Of a stretch of 64,000 nt of DNA, positions 32,940 to 45,669 are shown piece by piece (position 1 is the first letter of the stretch; each line of letters opens with the position of its first letter). Both the position numbers and the translations under genes were made by a program. The DNA comes from Lutjanus erythropterus. Its lineage: Eukaryota; Chordata; Actinopteri; Lutjaniformes; Lutjanidae. The notes under the pieces are model-generated. The model was given only the letters and a program-made list of their open reading frames with translations. It was not told where the DNA came from and did not search any database. Location of the stretch: the NCBI GenBank assembly GCA_020091685.1, contig CM034599.1, forward strand, positions 35,479,408 to 35,543,407, written 5' to 3'.

Positions 32940-35900
32940 TATAATGAAGTTTTTTGGCCAGTAACACCCACATAATACTAGTACATCACGCATTCAGAAT
33001 CGTCATATCTACGTGTGCCTTCAACTTTTTTTTTTATCTCATGACATCCACTTCAGCTAATATTTTTTTTATCAGCAGAAGTTCCTTCTTCCCTGTGAGT
33101 CTGATCTGCACAGAATACAGCAAGCAGAATCTATGATGCCCGCGATGAAAATTTATCAAAGGATAATTCAAAAAAATGTGCAATTTATAAAGGAAGCAAA
33201 GCAATTTCCTGTAGCTAGAAGACACAACAGGAAGTATTTCAAATCTTACAACAGTCAGTCTTATCAGCACCGGGTGCAACTTGCATGGAGGGCTTTGACC
33301 CTGGTTTAGTTTTCATATTCTAATTTGTTTTTTTCTTGTGTTTCTGGCATGTCTATGAGGTAAGTCCAGCTCTCTCTCTTAACATCAGCAGTGCCCACGC
33401 TTGTGTGCACCGTTGATTGAATTACCGACATATCTGGCATCAGTTACAGGGCGAAGCTTGACCAGGCAATCTGCAGTCAATTTCACACTAAACGCTCCAT
33501 GCGCTGTGGGCTAAAAAGACAGATTTGAGGCTTTTACCAGAAGCTTCTCCCTCAGGGTATCAGGGCTACACATTTCTTGCACCAGCCGGTTTCACAGGGG
33601 CTTCTCATCATACGTGTCCCCTGTGTCTCATCCTCCTACTTAACCTTTTTATAGATTCACTGCTCTTTATAGCTGCACCCCTTCAAATCTGCAGTCCCAC
33701 TCCATTAGGTTATAACAGACTACCTGTAATAGCCTTCTCTCGCTCTGTGAGTTTGTACAATGCGAGGAGAGGCAGAGGGATTATCACTGAAACAATCACC
33801 TGAGCTGGCTTCGACCAGATTTATTGTTAAGAGCCGGGAGATTTTTTTCAGAACCAAATGTCAGCGAGTCATTTGTCATTTTGAAAAGTTAAAGATTCCC
33901 CCGTGTCACATACTGACTGTTAGAAATCGTCTGTTTTCTGTAGATATCACAGGTTGTTTTTTTGTGATGAAGTGCTGTAATTTACTTTTTGGGGGCAGCT
34001 GTTTTCACTTAACGTGCTCTTTCTACCTCCATCACAGGTGAGCAGAAGAAATGTTCAGATCATCTAATAGCACAATATAAAAATACTCTATTACAACCAA
34101 AAGCCCTGCATTCAAAGTCTTACTTGAGTAAAAGTACGGAAGTATTATCAGCAGATCTTAAACTGAGACTCTCTTAACCTTCTCTCTTCTCTGTTGGTTT
34201 GGGAACCTCAACATTAAGGCCAAAAAATGTACAGCAAGTAAAACAGTGAAAGTGAGTAGGAACGTCTTGGGAGAGCAGCAGAGTACGTTACCTGACGTGT
34301 TTCACAAACAGGTAGGGAGGAAGGCTGAAGGAATCCTATCTGACAGCTCCCACCTCTTTTTCTCTGTTTTTGCCTTCTGGCTCTCAGCTGAGATTTCCAC
34401 CTGTAGCTCAGTATTCCTTCATCCCTGCGGCCATTTTCCTTCAGAACGCAGGCCGCGGGAAAAGCTAAACTGAGTACGGAGCGTACCCACGTGGCTGGTT
34501 ATTTTTGTTGATGATGATGACGATGATGCTGACATACATGACCACACTGAATACAGATATCTTTGTTGTTTGATGTTGGAGATTGTGCCCCCTACCTCCC
34601 CACTGTTCTGTATGTATATATGCTCTTGCTCTTGCTGCCTTGCTGCATAACCAGTCATCCTCTGTAGACAAAATAAAGTTGAAGATGAAGATGAAATGGT
34701 CCCACTTTTTTTATCGTACACTTATAAGATGTAATTAGTCAGACTTTGTATCAAATTAGACAAAAACTGAAAATAATATGTTCTTCATTAGACAGTAAAC
34801 AAACACAATTATGCCCTAATAAGAACTAACAAGCTCTAATTTGTATTAAATTAGACAAAAACTAGGAATATTTTTTATTAGACACTAAACATAGACAGTT
34901 ATACCCTGGTGAAGTAGTTAACAAGCTGTTCTTTTAATCAAATTAGACTAATAATAGAGTAATAGATTTTAATGAACCCCTAAGGTTTAATAATGGTTGA
35001 ACAGTGGGAAATAATACACTTCCGTTTACTTTACTGTTATGATGTAATGTTTCCCTAATTACAAATACTCAAATTACTGTAATTAAGTAGTTCTTATGGG
35101 CACTTGTACTTTTATGAGTAGATTTTCAAGTCTCTATGTTTACTCATACTTAAGTATGCATTGCAACATAAAATCCACTACACCACCACTAAAACTAAGA
35201 GCGTATTTACAGTATATTTATTACTCCTCCATGATCAAAACACATGATCATCATCTGTCGTCTCACTACAGTGGATTTCATAGATGAACTGCAATAATGA
35301 AGACAGCACGCACCTCGACTGAGTGACTTGAATTTTCTTCTGTTACATGAACCAAGATTGAGAGTAGGCCTGAAGCCCAGCCTGTTGTGAATGCAGAATA
35401 TGCAGAAACACCACTCATACTTCAGATGCTTAGCATGCACCAGAGAATACAGTGATCCTTTCTTCCATGCTTTGTGTCACAGTAACTTCAGGGCTGATGA
35501 ATGGCTGCCCATTCAACAGTCATTAAGGACACCGTGTGGATGAGTTAGGTGTGACAGTTCAATCCTGCCAGGAAAAAAAACATTTAAGAATGGAACTGGA
35601 AAGCTCATTTCCAACAACGCCATACATCTTTTAAATATCTTTACTTAAAGCTATAAAATATACTGCTTTCTATTTCCTTATATGTCAGCTATAGTGCTTA
35701 TGATCATTTCAAAAACACCAGCATTAGTTTCAGTTGGTATTTGTGTTGTTTTGCAAGCAGACACACTATTTGCCATCGGCTCTTATCTCATTTTTCCACC
35801 AAACTTTTCAGTTCAGCTGTAATGATGAGTTTGTTTACCTAAGTGCAGGATGTCACCATGTAGCCTTCAGTCCGCTCAGTGGCGAGGAAGATCAATAATG

Positions 35901-38174
35901 ACGGTGCTCTGGCAGTGGTGGAGGGCTGACAGCTTAGACGGTCAGTTCACACAAATCACAAAAAATATATTTTTATTTTTCCCCCTTGCCACTGGTAGTA
36001 TGCTGTGGATAGTTTTGGTTTCCTTTGCTGGACTGTGAGCCTCTAAACAACAGAAAACCTGCAGATTATTTGTGATATTCTGGGAAATATTGTTGTCCTT
36101 GTGTACTGAGTAGTGGACCCCTGTTTAGGCAAGAAGTCCTTACCTTGAGATCATTGAGGTATGAAGGGTGAAAGACAGTGAAGGGCTTTTCTTAAATGGC
36201 CATGATGATTATGAGCAGTAATCATCAGACTTTGTGGCTCCCTGTAGAAGACTACAGTACCATTATTGATCCACTGTCATGTTCAATCCTCTGGAAATCC
36301 CTGGTTCTCCCAATAAATGTATCCCAGGACATGTGTAGTAGCACTCATACATACAGTAATGATGGCAGTCCTGGAGAGCTGACGGTGTTTTAAAAAAATA
36401 AGAACATATGACATACCCGGCTGAAATCTGTGTGGACACTCCCATAAGTCTAGAAATAAAACAAGGTTAAAGTTAATAGCTTCCATCAAACACAACGAGC
36501 TGAAAGCTTTTTGGCTGGTCTCCACAGACAAATTTGAATCAGGTGAAATACCCATCGGGCTGTAAGGCTTCAAGGCTCTGTTTGCAAGTTCACCACCTTG
36601 CTCCAGACTTATATATCTCAATAAATATTGAATCGATTGCCTTGGCATTTTGTACATTCGTGGCCTGTATACGAAGATGATGAATTCAAATGATGAACTC
36701 ATGTGATCTCCTGACTTTTAGAGCAACCACAAGGTTAATATTTTGGATATTTCGTGAAATATCTCAGGAATTATTGGATGGGTTGTCGAGAAATTTGGTA
36801 GAAACATTTATGGTCCCCAGAGGATGAAGCATACTTTGGGTATTCATGGACTGTCCCTGTAGCATCACGAGCAAATGTAAATGTTTTTTAACTTATTTAG
36901 TGAAATTTTTCATATATAATATAAAAGAAAATATCCTAGAACACTGGTTTCCAACCTTGGGTCTGCACTTATTGTTTTTGCCAATTCTAAATATGGTAAT
37001 TGAGTATTTCTGCATACTGGGGTCACTAAACAGTGTTAGAATACCATACACTGGATCTGACTGGAAAGCTGAGACTCTTGTGATTCAGTGAGCCCGACTG
37101 TGTTCATGTGTGACGATGTTTAGTCCCCATAGTGACCATTTAACTGTAGAGAGACCACTTTTTGACACTTGACCTTTTGTGATAGGATAGTCACAGCCTC
37201 ATGAAACTTCCAAACCACAACCTAGAGAGCAGGAAATCTCAATTTGCTTTCCTGGGTATATTGGCAATAAGGGGGTCACTGAGCAATCCCCAGGACAGAA
37301 GTGCTCACCATCCAATTGCCAGAAAATTAAAAAAAAAACTGCAAATGTCAAAAGTTTTGATATCAAATCACTACACCAGTTTTTCTGTGGTGTTGCTCAA
37401 CGTCAAACTTTCAAATTGTTGATAGGCACTGAACCAAAACATATTCTCAAGATTTATGATTACTACAGTAAACCTGCAGTAAAAAAAAGAACTGATGTCA
37501 AAACTCGACAGGACATCAAAAATGGTGATCTTTGCTGATCAGATGAGGTCTATAATCACTCCCCTTTCTAACTCCAAAATCTATTTTAACCCACAGTGTG
37601 TTTTCACAAGCAGCATCCTATAACTTCCTCTCCTTCATCACTTTTTCCACCATGCTATATATTGACCTGCTGGTGCGGTATATTGAGATTTTCTATCTGT
37701 GGTTGGTGTCAACCGTATTCTGAAACAACTTCCTGCCTGGAGCTCTCTGCTGAGTCCTAGTTTGCCCATTATTGAACCAGTCATGAGAGAGAGAGCGACA
37801 GAACGAGAGCCGCTCAGACAGACAGACAGAGACAAATAGAAAGGAGCTTTCCTCTTTGCTGAGTTTGTACCATTCAATAGTTTGTTGGACGTCCACTGGC
37901 ATGTTTTCATTGATGCGACCGTACAAGCAGCAAAGGCCTCTTCTGCTTTCACTCATTCCAGCTGACAACTAATCCAGGTAGGCTGTCTTATTCTGTTTTT
38001 TTGTTTTTTTGTTTTCCTCTTTCTGCACCATTGATTCCTCCCTGTCTGTCTGAGTTCCCTGCTCTGAATCAGACATTTCATTTTCTCAGTCTGTTGAGTC
38101 AGAAGTGGCATTTAGTTCCTCACTTTCTCCTTCCTTAGTTCCAGGCCCAGCACATGTAGATTAAAAACACAGTC

Positions 38175-39115
38175 AGTGATGGGAAAACCGCTAATCACTC
38201 CTGGAATGTAACTAATTACTTTACCCAAGTACTGCAGTTAAGTTGTGGCACTTGTACTTTACTTAGGTATTTCCATGTTATATAACTTTATACTTTTCCA
38301 CTGCATTTCAGAGGCAAATATGGTATTTAATATTGTACAGTCTTCAAATTTGGTGATCCTTTATAGATCTGGAAAAAAGGTCCTCAGTTTTTTCTCAGCC
38401 AAGAAAAGAAAATATTTCAGGGATCCTCTAATGTATGTTCCTTGGAATAGACTGACATGGCCTATATTTTTACACTTCTGCTTAGTTGTGTGAAACACAA
38501 CATGCAACACAGGAGAAATATCTTAGAGTATTCTGTTAAAAGTATTTGCCCGTGTCAACACTGGATACCCAAAACATACAGCACCAGTCAAAAGTTCCTC
38601 TTATCCAATATTTTTCTTATTTTTAAAGAAATAGTTCAGATTATATCAACTGTGTGCAAAACTTCGTGGCCTAAATAAATTCTCTAACAACTGTCTTGGA
38701 TTAGCTGGAAAACCCTGAAACAGGTTGTTTTACTGGCACCATAAAAAGCTGACTTTTTAGAAACACATGGTTCTTACAGTAGAGTGATGTTACAAACATA
38801 TGATGATCTCACCAAATATGATGCATCACTGTAGATTAAACAGTATACAGTATATGAAGTAGTTCAAATGAGCTCTACAGCAGTAAAATGTAACAAACAC
38901 ATTAATGCAGCTGTAATATTAATCCAGAAACATCAGATATAACAGTAAAACATCGACAGGTACCAGTGACTACTTTTACTTTTCATACTTTGAGTAGATT
39001 TTGCTGATAATGTTTGCATACTTTTACTTGAATGTCTGACTTTTCACTGTATGGGATACTTTCACTATTTGGTATTAGTACTTTTACTGAAGTAAAGGAT
39101 CACCATTAAAAAGAG
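38175..39115. repeat. Rearranged 'tacttgtactttactt' teleost repeat
   Basis: The left part 'taactaattactttaccca' to 'ctttatacttttccactgcattt' and the right part 'ctacttttacttttcatactttgagtagatttt' to 'agtacttttactgaagtaaaggatc' are the two ends of a repeat also present in part at 7561-7700 and in short pieces near 34120 and 35050-35170. The middle is less clear. Confidence 0.5.
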
Positions 39116-39680
39116 TCTGGATCAGCTCGAGGTCTCTGTCTGTCAAAAGGAAGTTCTTCCTCACCACAGTCACCTCGGTGTTTGCTCTTGATGGGAACTA
39201 TTGGTTTAATAAAAAGTACAGTCTAAACCTGCTCTATTTGAAAAGCACCTTGACAGAACGTTGTTATCAAACTGATTTGACTTGAGTATTTCTTCCACCA
39301 CTGATTCTAATAGATGTGTAGGAACATTACAGAACTGTTGGCTCTCAAATATCTATAACAGACTGATGCTGTCAGTCAATGACAGTCAATTCAGATGTCC
39401 TTTGATTCTGGAAGTGTCCATCTTCACTTGTAAATCACAGTAATGTGTAATATGGGGTTAAAAACATCATGCAAACAAATGTAAAACACATCCTGGCTTC
39501 ATTTCTGCAGTGAACAGCTACGTATGACATCATCCTCCCTCAGGGGAAAATAAAGTTTATCAAACACACTTTCAAAAACTTTCCGAAGCTGATGAGACGT
39601 ACCGTAATTTCTTTATACTTACTGAAGCACTAATGAGCACCACTTATCCTAATAACTCTAATCTCTCTCACACTGTATCT

Positions 39681-39683
<3 letters not shown>

Positions 39684-39721
<38 letters not shown>

Positions 39722-39733
39722 TGCACACACACA
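39684..39733. repeat. (CA)n microsatellite
   Basis: About 18 CA units followed by a short interrupted run. It faces a (TG)n run about 95 bp downstream. Confidence 0.95.
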
Positions 39734-39814
39734 ATTTGAGTGCTATTTTTTGATATATGTGCAGCTATTAAAGTTTTAACTCGCTGTACACGGCCTCAAA
39801 CCTCAGAGGGACTG

Positions 39815-39862
39815 GTTGTGTGTGTGTGTGTGTGTATACATATATATATATATATATATATG
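39815..39862. repeat. (TG)n-(TA)n compound microsatellite
   Basis: TG units pass directly into about a dozen TA units and then into 'tgcatatatattt'. It is inverted with respect to the (CA)n tract just upstream. Confidence 0.95.
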
Positions 39863-40576
39863 CATATATATTTATAATATGTTTATAATATGTTAATGCT
39901 TATTTAAGGTAGTGAAGGGAAATACAACACTTTGAGTCTCTCTTGTGGGTAAGTTCCTTCCCAAGCTGTTCTTTTTTCTTTCTGTTTTTTAGGTTACTAG
40001 GTTTATCAGTGAAATGATCACCAGGACAATGACAGGGTAACATTTAGATCAGATTCAAACTTAGACATCCCACCGATCTAATTTCATTTTGTATATATAT
40101 TGACTAAGCTTATGAGCACTTAATTATTCATATTGCCAGACCTAATGTCAATGACCTGCATTACAAACATTACACAAGGTGACACCCATAGGTGCAGTGC
40201 TGCCAGAGCTCACCAGACCGACACTGTGCCACTTTTTTTCCCCAAGTAAGGAAATAGAATATTCACATAAATATTTTTTTAAGTATTCGAAGACAGAATC
40301 ATCACTAAAGTGTGTCTGCCAGATTTGACAGAGCACAATTTTTGTAGTGTAGTCTTGTGAGTGTACTCACAGTCACAGCAGAGAGAGACAGAGAGTCTAT
40401 GTGGACTGACTGCCATCTAATATTCTTAACATGATGTAACATTTGATCATGTAATCAGTTATAGTTGACTAATGTATGTAAACTTGCCACTGTAGGAAAA
40501 GTGGTTATGTGACCTGAATAGAGACACAATTTAAGTGTGTGTGTGTGTGCATGCGCACATCATAGAAGCTCTCTAC

Positions 40577-41021
40577 TTAAAGGGACATCGATGTGAGTTG
40601 CAGAGTTTTGCAGATATTGGAGATGGCACTCAGCTTGTGGTGCTCAAAGCAACAAAAAAATCTATTTGAAAAATTCAAAACCAGGGTATCCTTCCAAAAT
40701 CACAACACAGTTTCTCAAGATAATCGACAGGCCTTGTTGTGAACATTTTGAAATGGCAACTATTTTCTTTCTAGTAGAGAGAAGGTGGCTCTGGTGGATT
40801 CTAAAGTAGTTTTGATAGATCGCAATACAGCTTTTGGTGCTTTGAGCACCACAACCTGAGTGCCATTTAATCCCATTATATTGGAGAGAAGGTAGATATC
40901 TCTATGGAAGATATCTGCAAAACTCTGTAACTCACACCAAAACAATCTAGATGGAAAAAACGCACTACAGACCAGGGGAAAAATATGTATTTTTGATCGT
41001 AGGGTGAACTGTCACTTTAAA
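40577..41021. mobile_element. Foldback (hairpin) element, copy 2 of 2
   Basis: It runs from 'ttaaagggacatcgatg' to 'gggtgaactgtcactttaa', with inverted arms 'gtgagttgcagagttttgcag' and 'ctgcaaaactctgtaactcac', 'ggcactcagcttgtggtgct' and 'ctgagtgccatttaat', 'tcaagataatcgacaggcct' in the loop. It matches 24770-25280 in plan and wording. Confidence 0.75.
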
Positions 41022-42694
41022 GTAATGGCACTACATCGCTGGTGCCATCATAAGCCTTTGCTTTGTCAGTGAATTCACTACTTTGAATTTACAGTTTGTA
41101 TGAAATACATATGTAAATAAAGATGCCTCTCCTTGGAGGATTTAATATTGGGGGAAAAAACATTTTTGGCACAATAAAAAGACAAGAATAATGACCTTTT
41201 ATGCATAAACAGATTTAAGTGCAAATCAGATAGACAATAATCTGAGAAAGATTTCAAATAAGAAAATCTTTAGTATTAAAAAGTAAAATACATGTACCTC
41301 TTGTGACAAGCTAGTTCTCACTGTTCTCATAAAGGGGAGTGGATTTATGGCAGACCAACAACAACATCGTATCAAAGAGCTGCTGAAAAGAATCAGATCA
41401 TTTGCAAATGTAACATTAACAGGTTCAGGTCTTGTTTAGTGTATGAATGAGCATGATCCGTTCAAAATTAAACATAAATCTGGAAATTACTGGTGCTCAG
41501 AATTGAATCACAAATGTGTTTTGTGTCAGTTGTCATATATTTGTCATCATGGTGAAATATTATAAGTTTCTTGACAAATGAGGGTGAAATCTTTAACAGT
41601 ACCAAATGTCAAACAAGCTAAATTATCTCCCCATATTGACAGATATGTTTTCAATGTTAAAGACTAAGTCACTGGACAGAATGATCATTTTTCATGTACT
41701 TTTTGAACATTTTTGTCTGCTGTAATGTGCTCTGTCAGTGTTCATCTGCCTGCACACTGACAGAGCACATGAACACACTTCCCCCTGTGCACGTGTGCAT
41801 GTTTATGTGTCAGTGTGTGTCAGTGTTTGTGTGCATGTCTCTATCAAGCGGTGCGGGGGTTTTGGAGGCAGGGCGAGCCCATCGATCAGGCCGTTGAAGG
41901 GGGCAGCCCACAGCTCTCGCTCCAGCTGCCCACTGGGTGTGAAGGACACTGATGTGACAGCACTAATTACAGAGGCAGGAAGCCAGCGCTACAAACATTC
42001 ACAGCAGCGGCTCAGCCGGGCTCTGCCCAGCTAAACCCATCCTCCACCAGCCACTTTACACCTCTCATCCCTACGGGGTGGATTGTATTTTCAAGTGTCA
42101 TGCCGAAATGAGATATTATCCACGCAGAGTCGAGTGAAAAGAAACACGGCTTTGACTTACAGGATGTAGACATGCCTGGAAATAACAGAGCAAAATCTGT
42201 AGTGAAACAAGAGTCCAAAAAACCCACAGCAACTCTAAATACTAAAACAGTATTTTAATAATTTAGTGTGAATGAATTGCCTTGAAATTTTAAAATGAAT
42301 GAAACAGCAAATGCACAATCCATTTGATTAAATTTCTTTTGTAACATTGGACATTTTAGTTTCAGGGTTAGGGGTGTTTTTAGGTATAAAAGTAAACTGG
42401 ATGTATATTCTGTACTGGCAGACACCTTTGTACCTTCTTCAACTGTAGTTTAGAAAGAGACCAAAAGGGACCAGCTCACTTTGCATTGCTCTAGTAAAGC
42501 TTGATGTAGATTTGTGTAAAAGCAACGAAACATCTTCATAGCTTATTTAACACTGTTACTCATGGACAGATTGTGACACAAGGGCCCCTGAGCACAGAAA
42601 AATAATAAGGGCCCCAAACCCTCATACATAGTAGCAAGACACCCAGACCTAAAGAGATGCACAACTCCATCTCTTTCAGCTTATTAGTAATCGT

Positions 42695-42880
42695 TGTTTT
42701 GTGTCTTGTCGTCATTTTGTTCTTTTGTGGTCACTTGTTGTCATTTTGTGGGGTTTCTTTGTCCATTTTGTGTCTCTCTGTAGTCATTTTGCCTGGTTTT
42801 TGGGTCGTTTTGTGTCTGCTTGTGCTCATTTTGAGTCCCTTTGTGCCTCCCTTTAGTCATTTTGCTTCTGTTTGTGGTTG
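42695..42880. repeat. Minisatellite 'tttgtgtctcttngtcatttt'
   Basis: Six to seven imperfect units of about 30 bp built on 'tgtcattttgt' and 'ttgtgtctct'. A short tract of the same type recurs at 44490-44540. The plus-strand frame over it is an artefact of the low complexity. Confidence 0.8.
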
Positions 42881-44380
42881 CTCATGAGGCTCCTGGGCCT
42901 GTGCCCAGTATGTCCATTCAGTAATCCATCTGGGGTTTTATTGTTGCTGAATTTATCATCATATCTTTCATTTCAACCTGCATTCATAGATTTTTGTTTT
43001 TTTTGTCCACTCAGGAGCAGGTCAACAAGCCCTAAACAAAACATTGATACGCTCACACCAAGAAATATATTGTTTGCTAACATGTTGTGTTTCTGGCCAA
43101 CTGACACATGTCAGTTTCAAAATTCAGTCTTTGTTTAGATCTGTTTTGGTCTCAACCAACTCCTGTTGAAATAGCTCTTTAGTTGCTAAATGCTAAATTG
43201 TGTTCACCGGCTGCTGTGATACTGAGTGGTAATGCACAGAGGGTTTATTGATGTTTAACGGCTGCCTGCTGTACATTACACATACCTGGGGAATGTAAAA
43301 GATTGTTAGAGTCCAGATGAAATAACATTTCGACAGTATCTAGCTTTCGTATTATAACGTTTTTCTGAGTAAAAACAACAGACAGGTGGGTCATAACAGT
43401 GGGAGGAATTTGATTTGCACATTGAAAACTGGGCGGGTCATAACCCAGCTAGATAGCTAAATAATGAATCTTAGTTCTGTGCTGCTAAAAGTTGAAGACT
43501 GACTCATGGGTGGATGTCATGATGTTACTGGATGAAGTTTGTTGGTTCAAGCCTGCATAAGCACACATCATATTTTTACATAACGTGTTTTTTTTGTTTT
43601 ACAAAAAGAAAACAGGATTAGATTTAAATATAAGAACCTAGCATTTTTTTTGTATTTTTTATCATACTTAAGTGTGCAGTATGACTGGTGATGTGATCTA
43701 GAGGGGTTGAGAAACAATTTTTCATTTCATCTCGACTTTAAGATTGATTGGTGCAGTTTGGGGTTTGCCCATATCTCATCCCTCAGTATTCTTGGAAATA
43801 ATAATCTCATATTATTCACTATTGTTTGTTGGTTTTCCAGATGACAGCTCAGCTATATGGATGCTCTATGAGAGCCATTTTCACATCAGACATTTTTATT
43901 TGCCATTGCAGGAGAAGCACAGGTGTAGTTTATAACATTAATTCGACAGCATTCTGCAGCAAACAAATGGAACAGTTTAAAAAGGAAGCAGGGACACTTA
44001 AGAATGAGGGATATGCAGAGCAGGTGATTCCCTTTAGGTGGGTCAGGTTCAGGGTCCTGGTATTGTGCATGGTCTGCTATACTGGGACACATAATAGCAC
44101 TGAGCCTGATCATTAACATTATTTACACCTGTGCCAAGACAAAAACTCAGCTATGGAAAAGATCTGGAGTTAGGTTAGTAAAATAACACTAATATTTAGA
44201 GTTAAAGGCAGTGGCTCCATTTTTCAGTATTTATTATGTAAAGGTCAAATAGTTATGTGAAATGTGAACAGGGGTCATTTATATTGTCAGTTTAATGGCT
44301 GTGTATTTTGTGCAGTCTTACCATAGACCTTTTTTACTGCAGCCATATGAAGTAGCAGGATAAACACTTTAGGTCCCGTT

Positions 44381-44682
44381 CCATTTAGTGTAGCAGAGCT
44401 TTTTTAGACAGCCAACATGCACAACATGTAGATTTACTAGATTTAGTAAAAAACAAAAGATAGACCCAAATGTTGCACTGCTCTTTTTTGTGGTCATTTG
44501 TGACTCTTTGTAGTCATTTTGCATGATTTTGGGGTTTTTAAGGCTGCAAATTTGGTGCACTCTTACTACAGACCTTTAGCCATTTAGTGTCACAGAGCCT
44601 TTTTAGTCAGCAAACAGGCACAATAGATTTACTAGATTTAGTAAAAAAAAATAAAAGATAGACCTGATTGTTGCTCTGCATC
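44381..44682. repeat. Direct duplication of about 105 bp, offset 199 bp
   Basis: 44381-44486 and 44580-44682 both run 'ccatttagtg', 'cagagc(t/c)tttttag', 'caacatgcaca / caaacaggcaca', 'tagatttactagatttagta', 'aaaagatagacc', with scattered differences. It is a local segmental duplication that includes the spacer. Confidence 0.75.
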
Positions 44683-45526
44683 CAGCAGGAGACAGACGGA
44701 GTTAGCAGATAGCTGGTGAAGAAAGTTGAAGTTAGCATGGAAACTAAAAGTAACAATGCTAAGAGGAGACTGAATAATGTGCTTAGCTTCAAATGGAAAC
44801 ACAAAATACAAAAATGAATGCTCATGTTTCTCAGTGTCTGCAGCCAAAACAGCTTTATAAGATAATAATATGACAGGGCTGTGGGTCTGTTGGCTTGTTT
44901 TGAAGTCAAAAATCGGTTATTACATCCTTAATATATTTTTGCTTACCACTGCTGACTTCAGGCCAACCTCACAGACATGTTTCTTTATGAAACTGGACAA
45001 TATTATCCATATGTATAGGACTCTCACAACATTTTCAGCCAGTCTTCTGAACTATAATTTTCTGCATGTAGACACGCTTGTATCTTTGAAGAATGGAAAT
45101 AACAGTTTTCATGCTGCATTGACTTAATTCACTGAAAAATTGCCAATGTCCCCATTGTGTCAGAGGCCTGGTTCACTTCATTGCATATCTTATAATAACT
45201 TGAGCAAGTTCCACTTCCCATAGATGCAAATTTAAATTCCAAATTGCATCAATCCTTCAATTACAGTACTGTTAGTAATATGGTGAATGTATGTGCTGTC
45301 TCTAACTACCCTCCAGCAAAACCAGGGTGGTCTTATACACTGCGGGTGACGTTCAGTGTGTGAATTGGTGGCACCACGTGTGATAAGTTATCTTCACATT
45401 TGTTTTAATTAAGCACGTTTCCATCGACTTGGCCTCTCTTTTAATTATTTTCCCATTGATTTGCACTGTAACCCAACATGCAGGTCAGTGAACAAGAGCT
45501 GCTGCTGCCGCTGGAGGCTCGTATCT

Positions 45527-45535
45527 TATAAATAG
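45527..45535 (+). promoter_or_regulatory. TATA-like box, candidate slc4a5 leader promoter
   Basis: tataaatag follows a GC-rich patch (gctgctgccgctggaggctc) and lies 2.3 kb before the first coding exon of slc4a5. The preceding 150 bp contain TTAATTA-type sites. A start of transcription about 30 bp downstream would be sensible but is not demonstrated. Confidence 0.2.
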
Positions 45536-45669
45536 AGCAACGACACACAAAAGTCCTACATCTATATCACTGAAACACACATGAACACGTGTGTAAAGAA
45601 ATGGCTAATATACATGTACTGTACACTGACATGTAAAAGGACACAGCTATTAATGATGCACATACATCT

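Larger units (their letters stand above)
32470..33290 (+). repeat. Dispersed repeat with two CTCF-like motifs
   Basis: The segment contains 'cccatgaggctgtgtgcaaaatttt', 'ccactaggtggtgcc' and, 270 bp later, 'tgccagcaggtggcactataatgaag'. These are phrases I recognise from a common fish repeat that is also represented near 1200-1480. Edges are approximate. Confidence 0.45.

Noticed and set aside
36283-36702. 139-codon minus-strand open frame
   Set aside because: Lies in repeat-like sequence ('aaatattgaatcgattgcc' type) with no protein similarity.
42657-42887. Hydrophobic 76-codon frame resembling a membrane protein
   Set aside because: The hydrophobicity comes from the T-rich minisatellite underneath (tttgtgtctct units), not from a gene.
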